Below, in pieces: positions 11,738 to 19,611 of a stretch of 64,000 bases of DNA (position 1 is its first letter; every line of letters starts with the position of its first letter). A program made the translations under genes and the position numbers. A model generated the notes under the pieces. That model was not told the origin of the DNA. It made no database searches and saw nothing but the letters and a program-made list of their open reading frames with translations. This DNA is from Delftia tsuruhatensis (lineage in GTDB: Bacteria > Pseudomonadota > Gammaproteobacteria > Burkholderiales > Burkholderiaceae_C): assembly GCF_903815225.1 (NCBI RefSeq), contig NZ_LR813084.1:1778501-1842500 (forward strand), in the 5' to 3' direction.

Positions 11738-11797
11738 CCGCGTATTGTGCCTGCGCGGGGCTTTCCAGCAGGTCCCGGGGGCACTGCGGGCCGGTCC

Positions 11798-13957
11798 TCA
11801 GCCCAGGCGCTGGAAGGTCAGCGTGAAGGCCACGCCATCGCTGGTATTGCGCACGCCGATGGTGCCGCCCATCTTGGCCATGTAGGTCTTGGCTACGAAG
11901 AGGCCCTGGCCCCGGTGCTCGCTGCCGCCCGCAGGCGCCGGCTGGTCGGGGGCGGACACGCCCAGCTCGAAGATGCGGTCCAGGAGCTCTTCGGCAATGG
12001 TGGCGCCCTGGTTGTGCAGCGTGGCGCTGGCCGTGGATTCCGAGGCCGACAGCGACAGCGTGATGGGCGTGCCCGCCGGCCGGTAGCTGTCGGCGTTGCG
12101 CAGGATGTGGGTCACCACGTCCTCCAGCGCGAACTCGTCGGCCCGCACGATCACGGCACCGGCACCGGTCTGGTAGACGACGTCGGAGATGTCCGCGAAG
12201 TGGGCGTTGGCGGCCACATGGGACAGGAAGGCGTCCAGGTCCAGCCGGCCCTGGGGCAGGGTGGCGGCCTGCAGCGCCTCGGCCGGCGAGGCCGTGCCAT
12301 ACAGCACGTGCACGGCCTGCTGCATGCGCCGCACGTAGCGGTGGCCGGGATCGTCGGGCCCATGCAGCACCATCAGCGATTGCAGCGGCGACATGATCTC
12401 GTGGCCCACGGCATGCCACATGTCGCGCTCCTGCTGGGCGCGCAGCTGTTCGCGCTGCAGATCGTCCTTGACACGCTGGAGCAGGTCTGCGAGGCCTCCG
12501 GCCAGGATGCCCAGCTCATCCGAGCCGCGCAGGTCCGAAACCTCGAGATCGCCCAGGCGGGGGGCGGCCTGGCCATCCTGCACGTTGTAGGACACGGCGG
12601 CGGCGCGCCGGGTCAGGGCCATCACGCGGCGGATCAGTCCCAGCTCGATCACCAGCCAGGCAAGCGCGATGGCCGCCAGCATGGCCCCCAGGTACCAGGA
12701 CAGGCGCGTGGCCACGGCCGCCAGCCCCTGTTCCACGTCCCGGGGATGGCCCTGGAAACTGACGGCATAGTTGCCGGTGGGGGTGTCCAGGATGTCCTGC
12801 CCGGTGGGAATGACGGGAGCGGTGGACATGCCTGCCGCGTCCAGCGGCAGCCAGCGGATGAGGCGCAGCAGCCATGGCGCCGAGGGCGCGGCCTGCAGTT
12901 CCTGGCCCTTGAGCGTGATGGTGGCGGCTTCGTCGCCGCCCAGCCTGCGGATCTGCACGCGCTCGCCGGGCAGCAGGCTGCGCGAGAGATCGTCCAGCGA
13001 CGCCGCCAGCTGCGCGCCGGGCGCATTGCTGTCGAACAAGGGGGGCGCGGCCTCGCCAGGCGCCAGCATCTGCACCCGCACACGCATGCTGCCCAGGTCC
13101 TCGGGTGGCCAGACCGGGCGCACGTCCCGCCGGAACAGGGCTTCGCGGAACAGCTCGACCGGCAGGCGGATGGAATAGTGCGTGCGGCGCAGGCAGTCCG
13201 GCGCGGGCGTGGCGCCTTGCCCTTCGGCGGAGTTGCGGTCCCCGCCGGGCAGGTCGCGGCAGTGGCCGTTCTGCCAGAGCCAGCCACGGAAGTCGCGCAC
13301 CGGCCTGGCGCGGGCGTCGAGCTGGGGCGTGCCGTTGTCCACGAAGCCCGTGAGCCGGCCATGCACGCCCTGGCCGCCCTTGGGCGGCATGGCCTCGTAG
13401 GGGGCGATCCACTGGTAGGTGCTGCCGCGCATGTCCAGCGTGATGTGCGCGCGGTGGGCGTCGGCGGGCAGGCGGGAGCCGCGTTCCCGCGGGACCAGGT
13501 CGCCCGCAAAAAAACTGCCCACCAGATAGATGAAGCCGCCTGCGTAGGGGTTGTTGCCGATGGCCGCGCACAGAGCGGCGCCATCGGGGTACTGCACCGA
13601 GCAGCCCGCCATCTCCACGGCCTGCTGGGATTTTTGCGGATCGTCGAAGTCGATGGCCGCGTAGGGCAGCAGCAGCGGCGCCAGCGGCGTCACGCCCTGG
13701 CCCAGGTGGCCGGCATTGAGCAAGGCCAGCCGCCCCGAGGGATGGCGCAGCCGGGCCATGACCTCGGCCTGGCTGCGCACGAAGCCATGCTGGTAGGCCT
13801 GCCAGGCGCGGTCCTTCTCGTCCTTGAGCACGACAACGCTCAGGGCCACCGTGGCCGTGGCCAGAAGCAGGAAGACGCCGCGCACCAGGATGCGGCGGCG
13901 GAACGCGGGCAGGCCCAGGCGCGGCACCTCCAGCACGGGGTTGAGCAGCCGCTTCAT
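11798..13957 (-). CDS. Membrane sensor histidine kinase with large periplasmic domain
   Basis: A 719-residue kinase. A first membrane helix lies at about 23-42, followed by a periplasmic domain of about 375 residues that I do not recognise, a second helix at 421-441, a HAMP-like linker, the dimerisation/phosphoacceptor His519 in VGHEIMSPLQ, and a HATPase domain with an N-box (HILRNAD) at about 618-624 and GQGLFVAK at 683-690. The signal sensed is unknown. The start overlaps the response-regulator stop by 4 bases (ATGA), so the pair is translationally coupled. A much longer open frame through the regulator gene is a shadow. The periplasmic domain has scattered cysteines that could form disulfides. 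Confidence 0.88.
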   Translation of the reverse strand: MKRLLNPVLEVPRLGLPAFRRRILVRGVFLLLATATVALSVVVLKDEKDRAWQAYQHGFVRSQAEVMARLRHPSGRLALLNAGHLGQGVTPLAPLLLPYAAIDFDDPQKSQQAVEMAGCSVQYPDGAALCAAIGNNPYAGGFIYLVGSFFAGDLVPRERGSRLPADAHRAHITLDMRGSTYQWIAPYEAMPPKGGQGVHGRLTGFVDNGTPQLDARARPVRDFRGWLWQNGHCRDLPGGDRNSAEGQGATPAPDCLRRTHYSIRLPVELFREALFRRDVRPVWPPEDLGSMRVRVQMLAPGEAAPPLFDSNAPGAQLAASLDDLSRSLLPGERVQIRRLGGDEAATITLKGQELQAAPSAPWLLRLIRWLPLDAAGMSTAPVIPTGQDILDTPTGNYAVSFQGHPRDVEQGLAAVATRLSWYLGAMLAAIALAWLVIELGLIRRVMALTRRAAAVSYNVQDGQAAPRLGDLEVSDLRGSDELGILAGGLADLLQRVKDDLQREQLRAQQERDMWHAVGHEIMSPLQSLMVLHGPDDPGHRYVRRMQQAVHVLYGTASPAEALQAATLPQGRLDLDAFLSHVAANAHFADISDVVYQTGAGAVIVRADEFALEDVVTHILRNADSYRPAGTPITLSLSASESTASATLHNQGATIAEELLDRIFELGVSAPDQPAPAGGSEHRGQGLFVAKTYMAKMGGTIGVRNTSDGVAFTLTFQRLG

Positions 13958-14679
13958 GCGCGTGGCGGCGTGCCGGCCTGGCCCACCCAGCGAAATCCGC
14001 GCATGGGCACGTTCTCTATGCCTTCGAAGCCCGGGTCCACCTCGCGCAGGGCCTCGCGGATGGTGCTCACATGCTTGCGCACGTTGTCGCGGTTGCGGCC
14101 GCTCTTGACCACCTCGAACAGCTCGTCGTAGGAGACCACCTCGCCGCTGCGCTGGTGCAGCGTGGCCAGGATGCGCTGGGCCGTGAGCGGCAGGTTGATC
14201 CGCTCGCCGCGCCATGTGGGTGTGCGTTGCCACAGCGGATCCAGCACCAGGGCGTCCCCCGCGGGCAGGGCGGCCGCCTGCGCGGCGGCTGGCGCCGTGC
14301 GCTGCGTGGTGCGCAGGATGTCCAGGAAGGTCTCGATGAAGTCGGCTTCCTCGAAGGTGGTCTTTTGCAGGTAGTCCCAGGCATCCAGCGCCTTCATGAT
14401 GCTGCGGTAGATGGCGGCGGGCATGGCCGAAACCACCAGCACCGGCGTGCCCTGGCCGAGCTTGTTGATGGCATTGATCAGGGCCACGCCCGCATGGCGC
14501 TCGCGGCCCAGTTCGATGTCCAGGACCACGGCGTCGTAGCGCTCGCGGGCCAGGGCGGCCTCGGCCTCGTCGCGCGTGAACCACTGGTCGATCTCGATGC
14601 CGCTGCGCGCGCTGCGTATCCATCCCGCCAACTGGTTGCTGGTGGGCAGGTCGTCTTCGATCACGGCGATACGGGTCAT
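13954..14679 (-). CDS. Response regulator, OmpR/PhoB-like
   Basis: A 241-residue regulator. The receiver has acidic residues Glu8, Asp9 and Asp10 (VIEDD), phosphoacceptor Asp54 in VVLDIELG and a lysine near 107 (YLQKTTF). Residues 150-241 form a winged helix resembling the OmpR/PhoB type, with SYDELFEVV and the wing near RGFRWVGQ. It is paired with the kinase downstream through a 4-base overlap. The receiver spacing is slightly unusual, with INAINKLGQGTPVLVVSA in place of a longer helix 3 segment. Targets are unknown; the divergent SPFH operon 252 bases away is an obvious candidate. Confidence 0.85.
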   Translation of the reverse strand: MTRIAVIEDDLPTSNQLAGWIRSARSGIEIDQWFTRDEAEAALARERYDAVVLDIELGRERHAGVALINAINKLGQGTPVLVVSAMPAAIYRSIMKALDAWDYLQKTTFEEADFIETFLDILRTTQRTAPAAAQAAALPAGDALVLDPLWQRTPTWRGERINLPLTAQRILATLHQRSGEVVSYDELFEVVKSGRNRDNVRKHVSTIREALREVDPGFEGIENVPMRGFRWVGQAGTPPRA

Positions 14680-14855
14680 GGGGGCTCGGGGGGAGGTGGG
14701 GCAACGGGGGTGTGGTCCGGATTATCCCGAGCCCGCGCCCGCCTGCGTGTGAGTTTTTCTTCCGCGCCCGGAACGACTGCTCCGTCGGCGTGAGTGCATT
14801 GGGCCGGGCGCCGCATTGTTGCTTCCGGGGTGGATCCGAACAATCGGTCCTCAAT

Positions 14856-14931
14856 GAGCCACCCATCGGCGGTGGCTCAGAAACAGCCAACAGCCACAAC
14901 ACCGAACCACATCCGAGAGAGAGAGAACGCC
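14856..14931 (+). promoter_or_regulatory. Leader of the SPFH gene: hairpin and GA-repeat ribosome-binding site
   Basis: GAGCCACC (14856-14863) and GGTGGCTC (14871-14878) form a perfect 8-bp stem with a 7-base loop. Then (GA)6 at 14915-14926 lies 5 bases before the ATG and is the only purine-rich stretch that could pair with 16S rRNA. The rest of the 252-base divergent gap shows no clear -35/-10 pair. Confidence 0.45.
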
Positions 14932-16260
14932 ATGAAAGCCACCTGGAACCGCATCATGCAGGCCCTGAAAGGTCGCCGCTTTGCCCGCCTGGGCGCGGAC
15001 GGCGAGAGCATCGCCGAGGCAGCACAGGACGGGGGGGCATCGGCAGGCAGCGCCATCCACCGCACGCCGGTGAACTGGGCCTGCATGCTGCCGTCGGCCC
15101 GTACCGTGCGCTGGCTGGCCGCCGGCTCCGTGGTGGCGGTGGCTGGCATGCTGCTGGTGCGCAACCCGCCCGTGCAGCACCTGGCCCAGGGCGAGCTGGG
15201 TGTGCGCCTGAACCAGTTCACGGGCGATGTCAGCCTCTGGCGCGATGCCAGCGTGTGGGTGCTGCCCGGCCTGCACACGGTGCGTGTCTTCTCGCTGCGC
15301 GACCAGAGCTACCGTCCCGAGGCCATGCGTTCCGCCAACGGCAGCGCCCCGCTGCAATCGGTCGAAGGCCTGTCGCTGGGCCTGGACCTGAATGTGCGCT
15401 ATGCGCTCGATCCCGCATCGCCTGCCGTGCGGACCGGCAACCTGCCCGCCGACATCGCCGCCGACATCGTGGAGCCCGCCGTGCAGGGCCTGGTCTACAA
15501 GGTGTTCGCCCGCTACACCGTGCGCGAGATCTTCTCGTCCAAGCGTGCCGAGATCGCACAGATCATGGAGACTGAATTGCGCGCGCGCCTGGCGGCCGAT
15601 GGCGTGACGCTGCGCAGCATACAGATCGGCAAGGTGGACCTTCCCGCCGAATACCGCCGCGGCATGGACAGCCTGCTGGCCGAGGAACTGGCCTCGGAGA
15701 AGATGCGCTACACGCTGGAGCTCAAGGACAAGCGCGTCAAGGAAACCGAGCTGGACGCCGCGGCCGACAAGGTGCGCCGCGAAGTGGCTGCCGAGGCCGC
15801 AGCCCGCGAGCAGGTGATCGCCGCCCGCGCCCAGGAAGAGGCCATGAAGCATGTGCTGCCCTTCAAGCAGCGGCAGATCGAGCAGCGCCAGCTCGAGGCG
15901 GAGGCCGAGCGCGTGGCACGCGTGAAGGCGGCCGAGGGCAGTGCCCAGGCCCGGCGCATCGAAGCCAGCGGCGAAGCCGATGCGCGCCAGAAACTGGCCG
16001 AGGCCGAGGCCTTCCGCCTGGACCGCCTGGGCAAGGTCAATGCCGAGCAGATGGCGCGCGAAGGCACGCTGGTCACGCGCTACCCGTTGCTCGTGCAGAA
16101 GACGCTGGCCGACAAGCTCTCGGACAAGATCCAGGTCATCATCGCGCCCCCGCCGACCAACGGTGACTTCATCGGCGCGGCACTGCTCGGCGGCAGCCGC
16201 AATGCGCAGGCGGGCGCGGCCTCCATGGCCGGCGAAGATGCCTCCAGCCAGGAGCAATGA
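14932..16260 (+). CDS. SPFH/band 7 (prohibitin-like) membrane protein
   Basis: A 442-residue protein. A cytoplasmic-looking N-terminal 60 residues precede one membrane helix at about 61-77. An SPFH domain follows to about 280, then a long Ala/Glu/Arg-rich coiled coil (about 260-400, with EAERVARVKAAEGSAQARR) and a Gly/Ser tail. Prohibitin, stomatin and HflK/C relatives form ring-like membrane scaffolds and often modulate proteases. This is a separate protein from HflK and HflC at 49098-51377. The start at MKATWN is preceded by a GA repeat; the frame is open further upstream but lacks a ribosome site. Its stop is one codon before the next gene, in the same frame. Confidence 0.85.
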   Translation: MKATWNRIMQALKGRRFARLGADGESIAEAAQDGGASAGSAIHRTPVNWACMLPSARTVRWLAAGSVVAVAGMLLVRNPPVQHLAQGELGVRLNQFTGDVSLWRDASVWVLPGLHTVRVFSLRDQSYRPEAMRSANGSAPLQSVEGLSLGLDLNVRYALDPASPAVRTGNLPADIAADIVEPAVQGLVYKVFARYTVREIFSSKRAEIAQIMETELRARLAADGVTLRSIQIGKVDLPAEYRRGMDSLLAEELASEKMRYTLELKDKRVKETELDAAADKVRREVAAEAAAREQVIAARAQEEAMKHVLPFKQRQIEQRQLEAEAERVARVKAAEGSAQARRIEASGEADARQKLAEAEAFRLDRLGKVNAEQMAREGTLVTRYPLLVQKTLADKLSDKIQVIIAPPPTNGDFIGAALLGGSRNAQAGAASMAGEDASSQEQ

Positions 16261-16263
16261 ACC

Positions 16264-17742
16264 ATGATCACCGTCTCCACTCTTGCCGTCGCCGCCATGG
16301 CGGCCAGCATGGGCAGCGCCATCGTGGTGCAGGACCAGGCCAGCCTGCGCGCGTCGCCGCGCGACGGCGCACAGCAGCAGGCCAGCCTCTGGCAGGGCGA
16401 GGTGCTGGAAGTGCGCGGCGAGCGCCTCGACTACCTCCAGGTCTGGGACCACAAGCGCGAGCGCGGCGGCTTCATCCGCGCCAGCGATGTGCGCCGCGTG
16501 GATCTGACCGAAGCCGAGGCCCCGGCTTTGCTGGCCGTGCTGCGCTTCATGCAGGAGACGCCGGGCGCCGAGGCGCTGGGCATCGGCCTCGCCGCCGCCT
16601 ATCTGCAGGCCGCGCCCGCCAAGGCGCTGGCCGGTGCCGAGGGGGTACAGGCCTTCGACGCCCTGGGCGGCTTTGCCGACCGGCTGGCGCGCCGCGCATC
16701 GGCGGCGGCACCGGGCAAGGCCTCCGGCGCCACGCTGTCGGCCCATCTGGACGTGGCCCAGGGCTATGGCTTGCGGTTTGCGACCCATGAGGTCGAAGGC
16801 CGCATGCAGGTCTGCTACGAAGGCGAGTTCTTCCGCCGCGTGCTGGCGATGCCGTCTGCGGACGCGCCCCAGCGCGCCCGCGCCGCCCTGGCGCTGACCC
16901 GGCCCGAATGCGTGAGCCCCGATCTGCCCGTGCACGAGCGCGCCGGGCTGTTGGCCTGGCAGACCGATGTGCTGGAGCGCGTGGATGTGGCCGGCCTGCC
17001 GGGCTATCTGCGCAACCGCGTGCAGATGCGCCGCGCCAGCGTATGGAGCGCCATGGCTTTCCAGCAGGCGCGAAAGAATGCCGGCGACCCCGCCGTTGCC
17101 ACCTCGGCCGCCCGTGCCCTGGCCGAGCTGACCGGCGTGGGCAAGGCCGAGCTGCCCGACGAGGACCAGAGCGAATACAACAACGCGGCCATGCGGGTGA
17201 GCGCCGTGCGCTGGGCGCTGGTGCCCACCCCGGCTGCGGCCGCCATGGCTCCGGCGGGCGGCCGTCCCACGCTGCTGACCGAGCCCGGCGCTCCCGGTGA
17301 AACCTGTGTCCTGCTGGTGGATGCCCGCCACGACGCGAAGGCCCCGCTGCTGCGCCGCTGCACCTATGGCGTGGTGTGGACCGCGTCCGCCAGCACCAAC
17401 CGCGAGGGCTCGGCCGTGGCGCTGGCGGTGCAGCCCATGGAGGGCTGGCGCGAGCTGTGGGTGCTGCGCAAGACCGAGGCAGGCTGGCTGGCCGACGTCT
17501 TGCCCCCGGCCGCCACCGTGCCCGAGATCGGAGTGGCCGAATGGGCCGGCTGGGTGCCCGGCGGCCAGCGCATGCTCGTGGCGCGCGAGTCCCGCGGCCA
17601 GGGCCGCTATCGCAAGGCCTTCGAGGTGCTGATGCTCGACGGCCTGACCACCGAGCGTGTCACGCACGACGTGTCGGCCTTGCCGCTGTTCCAGCGCTGG
17701 CAGGACCCCGCCTGGAAGCGGCAGACGCTGAGTCTGCGCTGA
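16264..17742 (+). CDS. SH3-like domain protein of unknown function, partner of the SPFH protein
   Basis: A 492-residue protein I cannot assign. Residues 1-19 are hydrophobic (MITVSTLAVAAMAASMGSA) and could be a signal peptide, though it lacks basic residues at the start. Residues 20-80 look like a bacterial SH3 domain (VVQDQASLRASP, GEVLEVRGERLDYLQVWD). The middle is helical. The last ~200 residues have repeated Trp/Gly strand-like segments (GVVWTASAS, WRELWVLRKTEAGWLADV) suggesting a beta-rich domain. It follows the SPFH gene in frame with only TGA-ACC between them, so the two are surely co-expressed and may form a complex at the envelope. A strong terminator follows. Confidence 0.75.
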   Translation: MITVSTLAVAAMAASMGSAIVVQDQASLRASPRDGAQQQASLWQGEVLEVRGERLDYLQVWDHKRERGGFIRASDVRRVDLTEAEAPALLAVLRFMQETPGAEALGIGLAAAYLQAAPAKALAGAEGVQAFDALGGFADRLARRASAAAPGKASGATLSAHLDVAQGYGLRFATHEVEGRMQVCYEGEFFRRVLAMPSADAPQRARAALALTRPECVSPDLPVHERAGLLAWQTDVLERVDVAGLPGYLRNRVQMRRASVWSAMAFQQARKNAGDPAVATSAARALAELTGVGKAELPDEDQSEYNNAAMRVSAVRWALVPTPAAAAMAPAGGRPTLLTEPGAPGETCVLLVDARHDAKAPLLRRCTYGVVWTASASTNREGSAVALAVQPMEGWRELWVLRKTEAGWLADVLPPAATVPEIGVAEWAGWVPGGQRMLVARESRGQGRYRKAFEVLMLDGLTTERVTHDVSALPLFQRWQDPAWKRQTLSLR

Positions 17743-17760
17743 ATCCGATCCGCAGGCTCC

Positions 17761-17794
17761 GCAGGCCGCCCGTCCGGGGCGGCCTGCTTTTTTT
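17761..17794 (+). terminator. Rho-independent terminator of the SPFH-SH3 operon
   Basis: GCAGGCCGCCC and GGGCGGCCTGC form a perfect 11-bp stem with a 5-base loop, followed by seven T. Confidence 0.93.
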
Positions 17795-17800
17795 CGCGGC

Positions 17801-18817
17801 TCATTGATCGAAGGGCCTGGGACGGGGCGTGGTATCGCTGGACGGCGGCAGGATGGGCAGGACCATGCGCGGCTGCTCGCCGGTCAGGGTCTTGAGGAAG
17901 GCCACGATCTTGGCGTTCTCGTCCTCGCTGAACTTGCGGCCCAGCTGTAGCCGGCCCATCACGTCCACGGCCTGGGCCAGGGTGTCGGCAGCGCCGTCGT
18001 GGAAGTAGGGGTAGGTCAGCTCCACGTTGCGCAGCGTGGGTACCTTGAAGTTGAAGCGGTCCGCGTCGTTGCCGGTGACGGCCGAGCGGCCCTGCGCATC
18101 CACGCTGGCCTTGTAGGGCTCGACGATGCCCATCTTCTGGAAGGAGTTGCCGCCCACGGCCGGGCCGTTGTGGCAGGCCACGCAGCCGCTTTCCTTGAAC
18201 AGCCTGTAGCCGGCCAGCTCGTCCTGGCTCAGCGCCTTGCGGTTGCCCTTGAGCCACTGGTCGAAGCGCGCATCGGGCGTGACCAGCGTTTCCTCGAAGG
18301 CGGCGATGGCGTCCGTGACCTGGTCGATGGTCAGGGGCTCCTTGCGGAAGACCTTCCTGAATTCGGCGCGGTAGGCCGGGATGGAGGCCAGCATGTCCAC
18401 GGCCAGCTCATGCGTGAAGGCCATCTCGCCGGGGTTGGCGATGGGGCCGCCGGCCTGCTCCTTGAGGTCCTTGGCCCGGCCATCCCAGAACTGGGCCAGG
18501 TTCATGCTGGAGTTGAGGACGGTAGGTGAGTTGATGGGCCCCTTTTGCCAGTTGTGGCCGATGGAGGTCTTGAGGTTGTCGCTGCCGCCCATGCTCAGGT
18601 TGTGGCAGGAGTTGCAGGAGATGAAGCCCGAGCGGGACAGGCGGGGATCGAAGAACAGTTTCTTGCCCAGCTCCACCATGGCCGGGTTGGCCACCTTGGC
18701 AGGCGCGACGGGCTGTATCGGTTCGTTCGGCTGGGCTGCCTGCGCGCCAAGGCAGCAGGCGGCGGCGATCAGGGCCGCCGCCAATGGGCGAACGGAGAAA
18801 GGAGTGCGTTGTGTCAT
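17801..18817 (-). CDS. Di-haem cytochrome c peroxidase (CcpA/MauG family)
   Basis: A 338-residue periplasmic protein with signal peptide (about 1-27, ending GAQA) and two c-type haem sites, Cys68-Cys71-His72 (CNSCH) and Cys212-Cys215-His216 (CVACH). Length and the segments MVELGKKLFFDPRLS, PTVLNSS and VPTLRNV are typical of bacterial cytochrome c peroxidases, which reduce hydrogen peroxide with electrons from small cytochromes. MauG-like oxidising enzymes share this architecture, so the substrate is not certain. The start at MTQRTPF gives a proper signal peptide; the frame runs open for another 480 bases upstream only because that DNA is GC-rich. Confidence 0.9.
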   Translation of the reverse strand: MTQRTPFSVRPLAAALIAAACCLGAQAAQPNEPIQPVAPAKVANPAMVELGKKLFFDPRLSRSGFISCNSCHNLSMGGSDNLKTSIGHNWQKGPINSPTVLNSSMNLAQFWDGRAKDLKEQAGGPIANPGEMAFTHELAVDMLASIPAYRAEFRKVFRKEPLTIDQVTDAIAAFEETLVTPDARFDQWLKGNRKALSQDELAGYRLFKESGCVACHNGPAVGGNSFQKMGIVEPYKASVDAQGRSAVTGNDADRFNFKVPTLRNVELTYPYFHDGAADTLAQAVDVMGRLQLGRKFSEDENAKIVAFLKTLTGEQPRMVLPILPPSSDTTPRPRPFDQ

Positions 18818-18984
18818 GGGGCTCCCGCTGTTTGTTATTGGATGCGGGCCGTGTGCGGGACTGCCTTGGCGGGCTATCGGTTGCACTGCGGCCCGCCTCC
18901 AATCTAGGCCAGGCGGGAGCGGTGGCCATTGCGCTGGCTCAAGCAGGCCAGCCGGGCCGCAAGGCCGAGCGGGGCAAAGTAGTG

Positions 18985-19148
18985 CCCCCACGCTCCCTTT
19001 GCTCCGCAAGGTCCGCTGCCCCCATGGGGGCCGCTTTTTGTCTTGGGGCGGTCCGGCGACAAAAAACCCCCACGCTCCCCTTGCTGTGCAAGGTCCGCTG
19101 CCCCCCGAGGGGGCCGCCTTTTGTCTTGGGTCGGCCCGGCGACAAAAA
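18985..19148. repeat. Two tandem copies of an 82-bp GC-rich intergenic repeat
   Basis: Copy 1 is 18985-19066 and copy 2 is 19067-19148. Both run from CCCCCACGCTCC through GCAAGGTCCGCTGCCCCC, an internal GGGGGCCGC hairpin half and TTTTGTCTTGGG to CGGCGACAAAAAA, with about ten differences. From general knowledge, similar GC-rich intergenic elements are common in Comamonadaceae genomes. Stretches on the copy-1 side (18900-18984) look like more of the same type of sequence. Function unknown; each copy can fold into a CCCCC/GGGGG hairpin. Confidence 0.8.
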
Positions 19149-19175
19149 AAAGCCTGCACCGGTGGGGTGCAGGCT
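19142..19175 (-). terminator. Rho-independent terminator of the candidate small RNA
   Basis: Perfect 10-bp stem with loop CCACC (minus strand), followed by eight T. No protein gene on this strand reads into it, which is the reason for proposing an RNA gene. Confidence 0.75.
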
Positions 19176-19314
19176 CGTCTCCAACGATGCCTGGAGCGTT
19201 GCCAGGCGACTCCTCTAAGAACTCCTCGGATGCCTGGCAGCGCTGCCGGCAGGCGAATCCATGCGGCGATTCTAAGAGTGAAGCAGAGGGCCCGCGTGCG
19301 CATCCTCTGATAAA
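19142..19314 (-). ncRNA. Candidate small RNA with its own promoter and terminator
   Basis: A predicted transcript of about 170 bases. The promoter is GTGACT (19349-19344), a 17-base spacer and TATAAG (19326-19321), so transcription would start near 19314. The 3' end is a perfect 10-bp stem AGCCTGCACC/GGTGCAGGCT (19175-19151) followed by eight T. The body has further hairpins: GCCTGG/CCAGGC with a 7-base loop, and a GC-rich stem around GGCAGCGCTGCC. Two related modules share CTTAGA, TCGCCTG and CCAGGCATC. No convincing protein is encoded: an ATG at 19303 opens a frame that runs through the terminator. No known RNA family is recognised. Confidence 0.5.
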
Positions 19315-19320
19315 TGATGT

Positions 19321-19349
19321 CTTATAGATGACTCGAAAAAATCAGTCAC
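19321..19349 (-). promoter_or_regulatory. Sigma-70-like promoter of the candidate small RNA
   Basis: GTGACT, 17 bases, TATAAG: 4 of 6 and 5 of 6 matches to consensus with ideal spacing, in an AT-rich island. Confidence 0.5.
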
Positions 19350-19407
19350 TTGCGGGACAGCTTGCAGGGCCTGTGATGATCGACAAGATCATTGATTCAT
19401 ATGGATA

Positions 19408-19424
19408 TTCATGATTTTCATGAA
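19408..19424. promoter_or_regulatory. Perfect palindrome TTCATGA-TTT-TCATGAA, candidate operator
   Basis: A 7-bp inverted repeat with a 3-base centre lies in an AT-rich patch (about 19383-19450), 188 bases before the acyl-CoA synthetase gene. TGCTATATC at 19533-19541 is a possible extended -10 element for that gene. Size and symmetry suit a dimeric repressor of TetR or similar type; the protein is not identified. Confidence 0.4.
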
Positions 19425-19611
19425 ATTCTGAAAACCGTGGAATTCACGAAAGACCATGCACCATGCTTTGGTTATCAGGGCATTGGCGCAGTGGGACCGG
19501 CGCTCGCGCATCAAGCTTTTGTAAGCCTGTCTTGCTATATCTTGAGGTTTCGCCAGGTCCGCGCCGCGGGCCTGACCAAGAACCAAGAATCCCTGCGAAC
19601 CGGAGACCCTG

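Noticed and set aside
11216-14131. Long plus-strand open frame of 971 codons opposite dnaG and the kinase
   Set aside because: It mirrors real minus-strand genes with clear motifs; its product is Gly/Ala/His/Gln-rich, as expected of a GC-rich shadow.
13958-14902. N-terminal extension of the sensor kinase through the response-regulator gene
   Set aside because: Out-of-phase reading of the regulator; the ATGA overlap and the basic N terminus before helix 1 set the start at 13957.
14851-17667. Minus-strand open frame of 938 codons opposite the SPFH and SH3 genes
   Set aside because: Shadow frame, His/Gly/Gln-rich with no motif.
18985-19148. CRISPR array
   Set aside because: Only two adjoining copies, no spacers and no cas genes.
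18818-19303. N-terminal extension of the cytochrome c peroxidase
   Set aside because: It runs through the repeats and a terminator; the true start gives a proper signal peptide.
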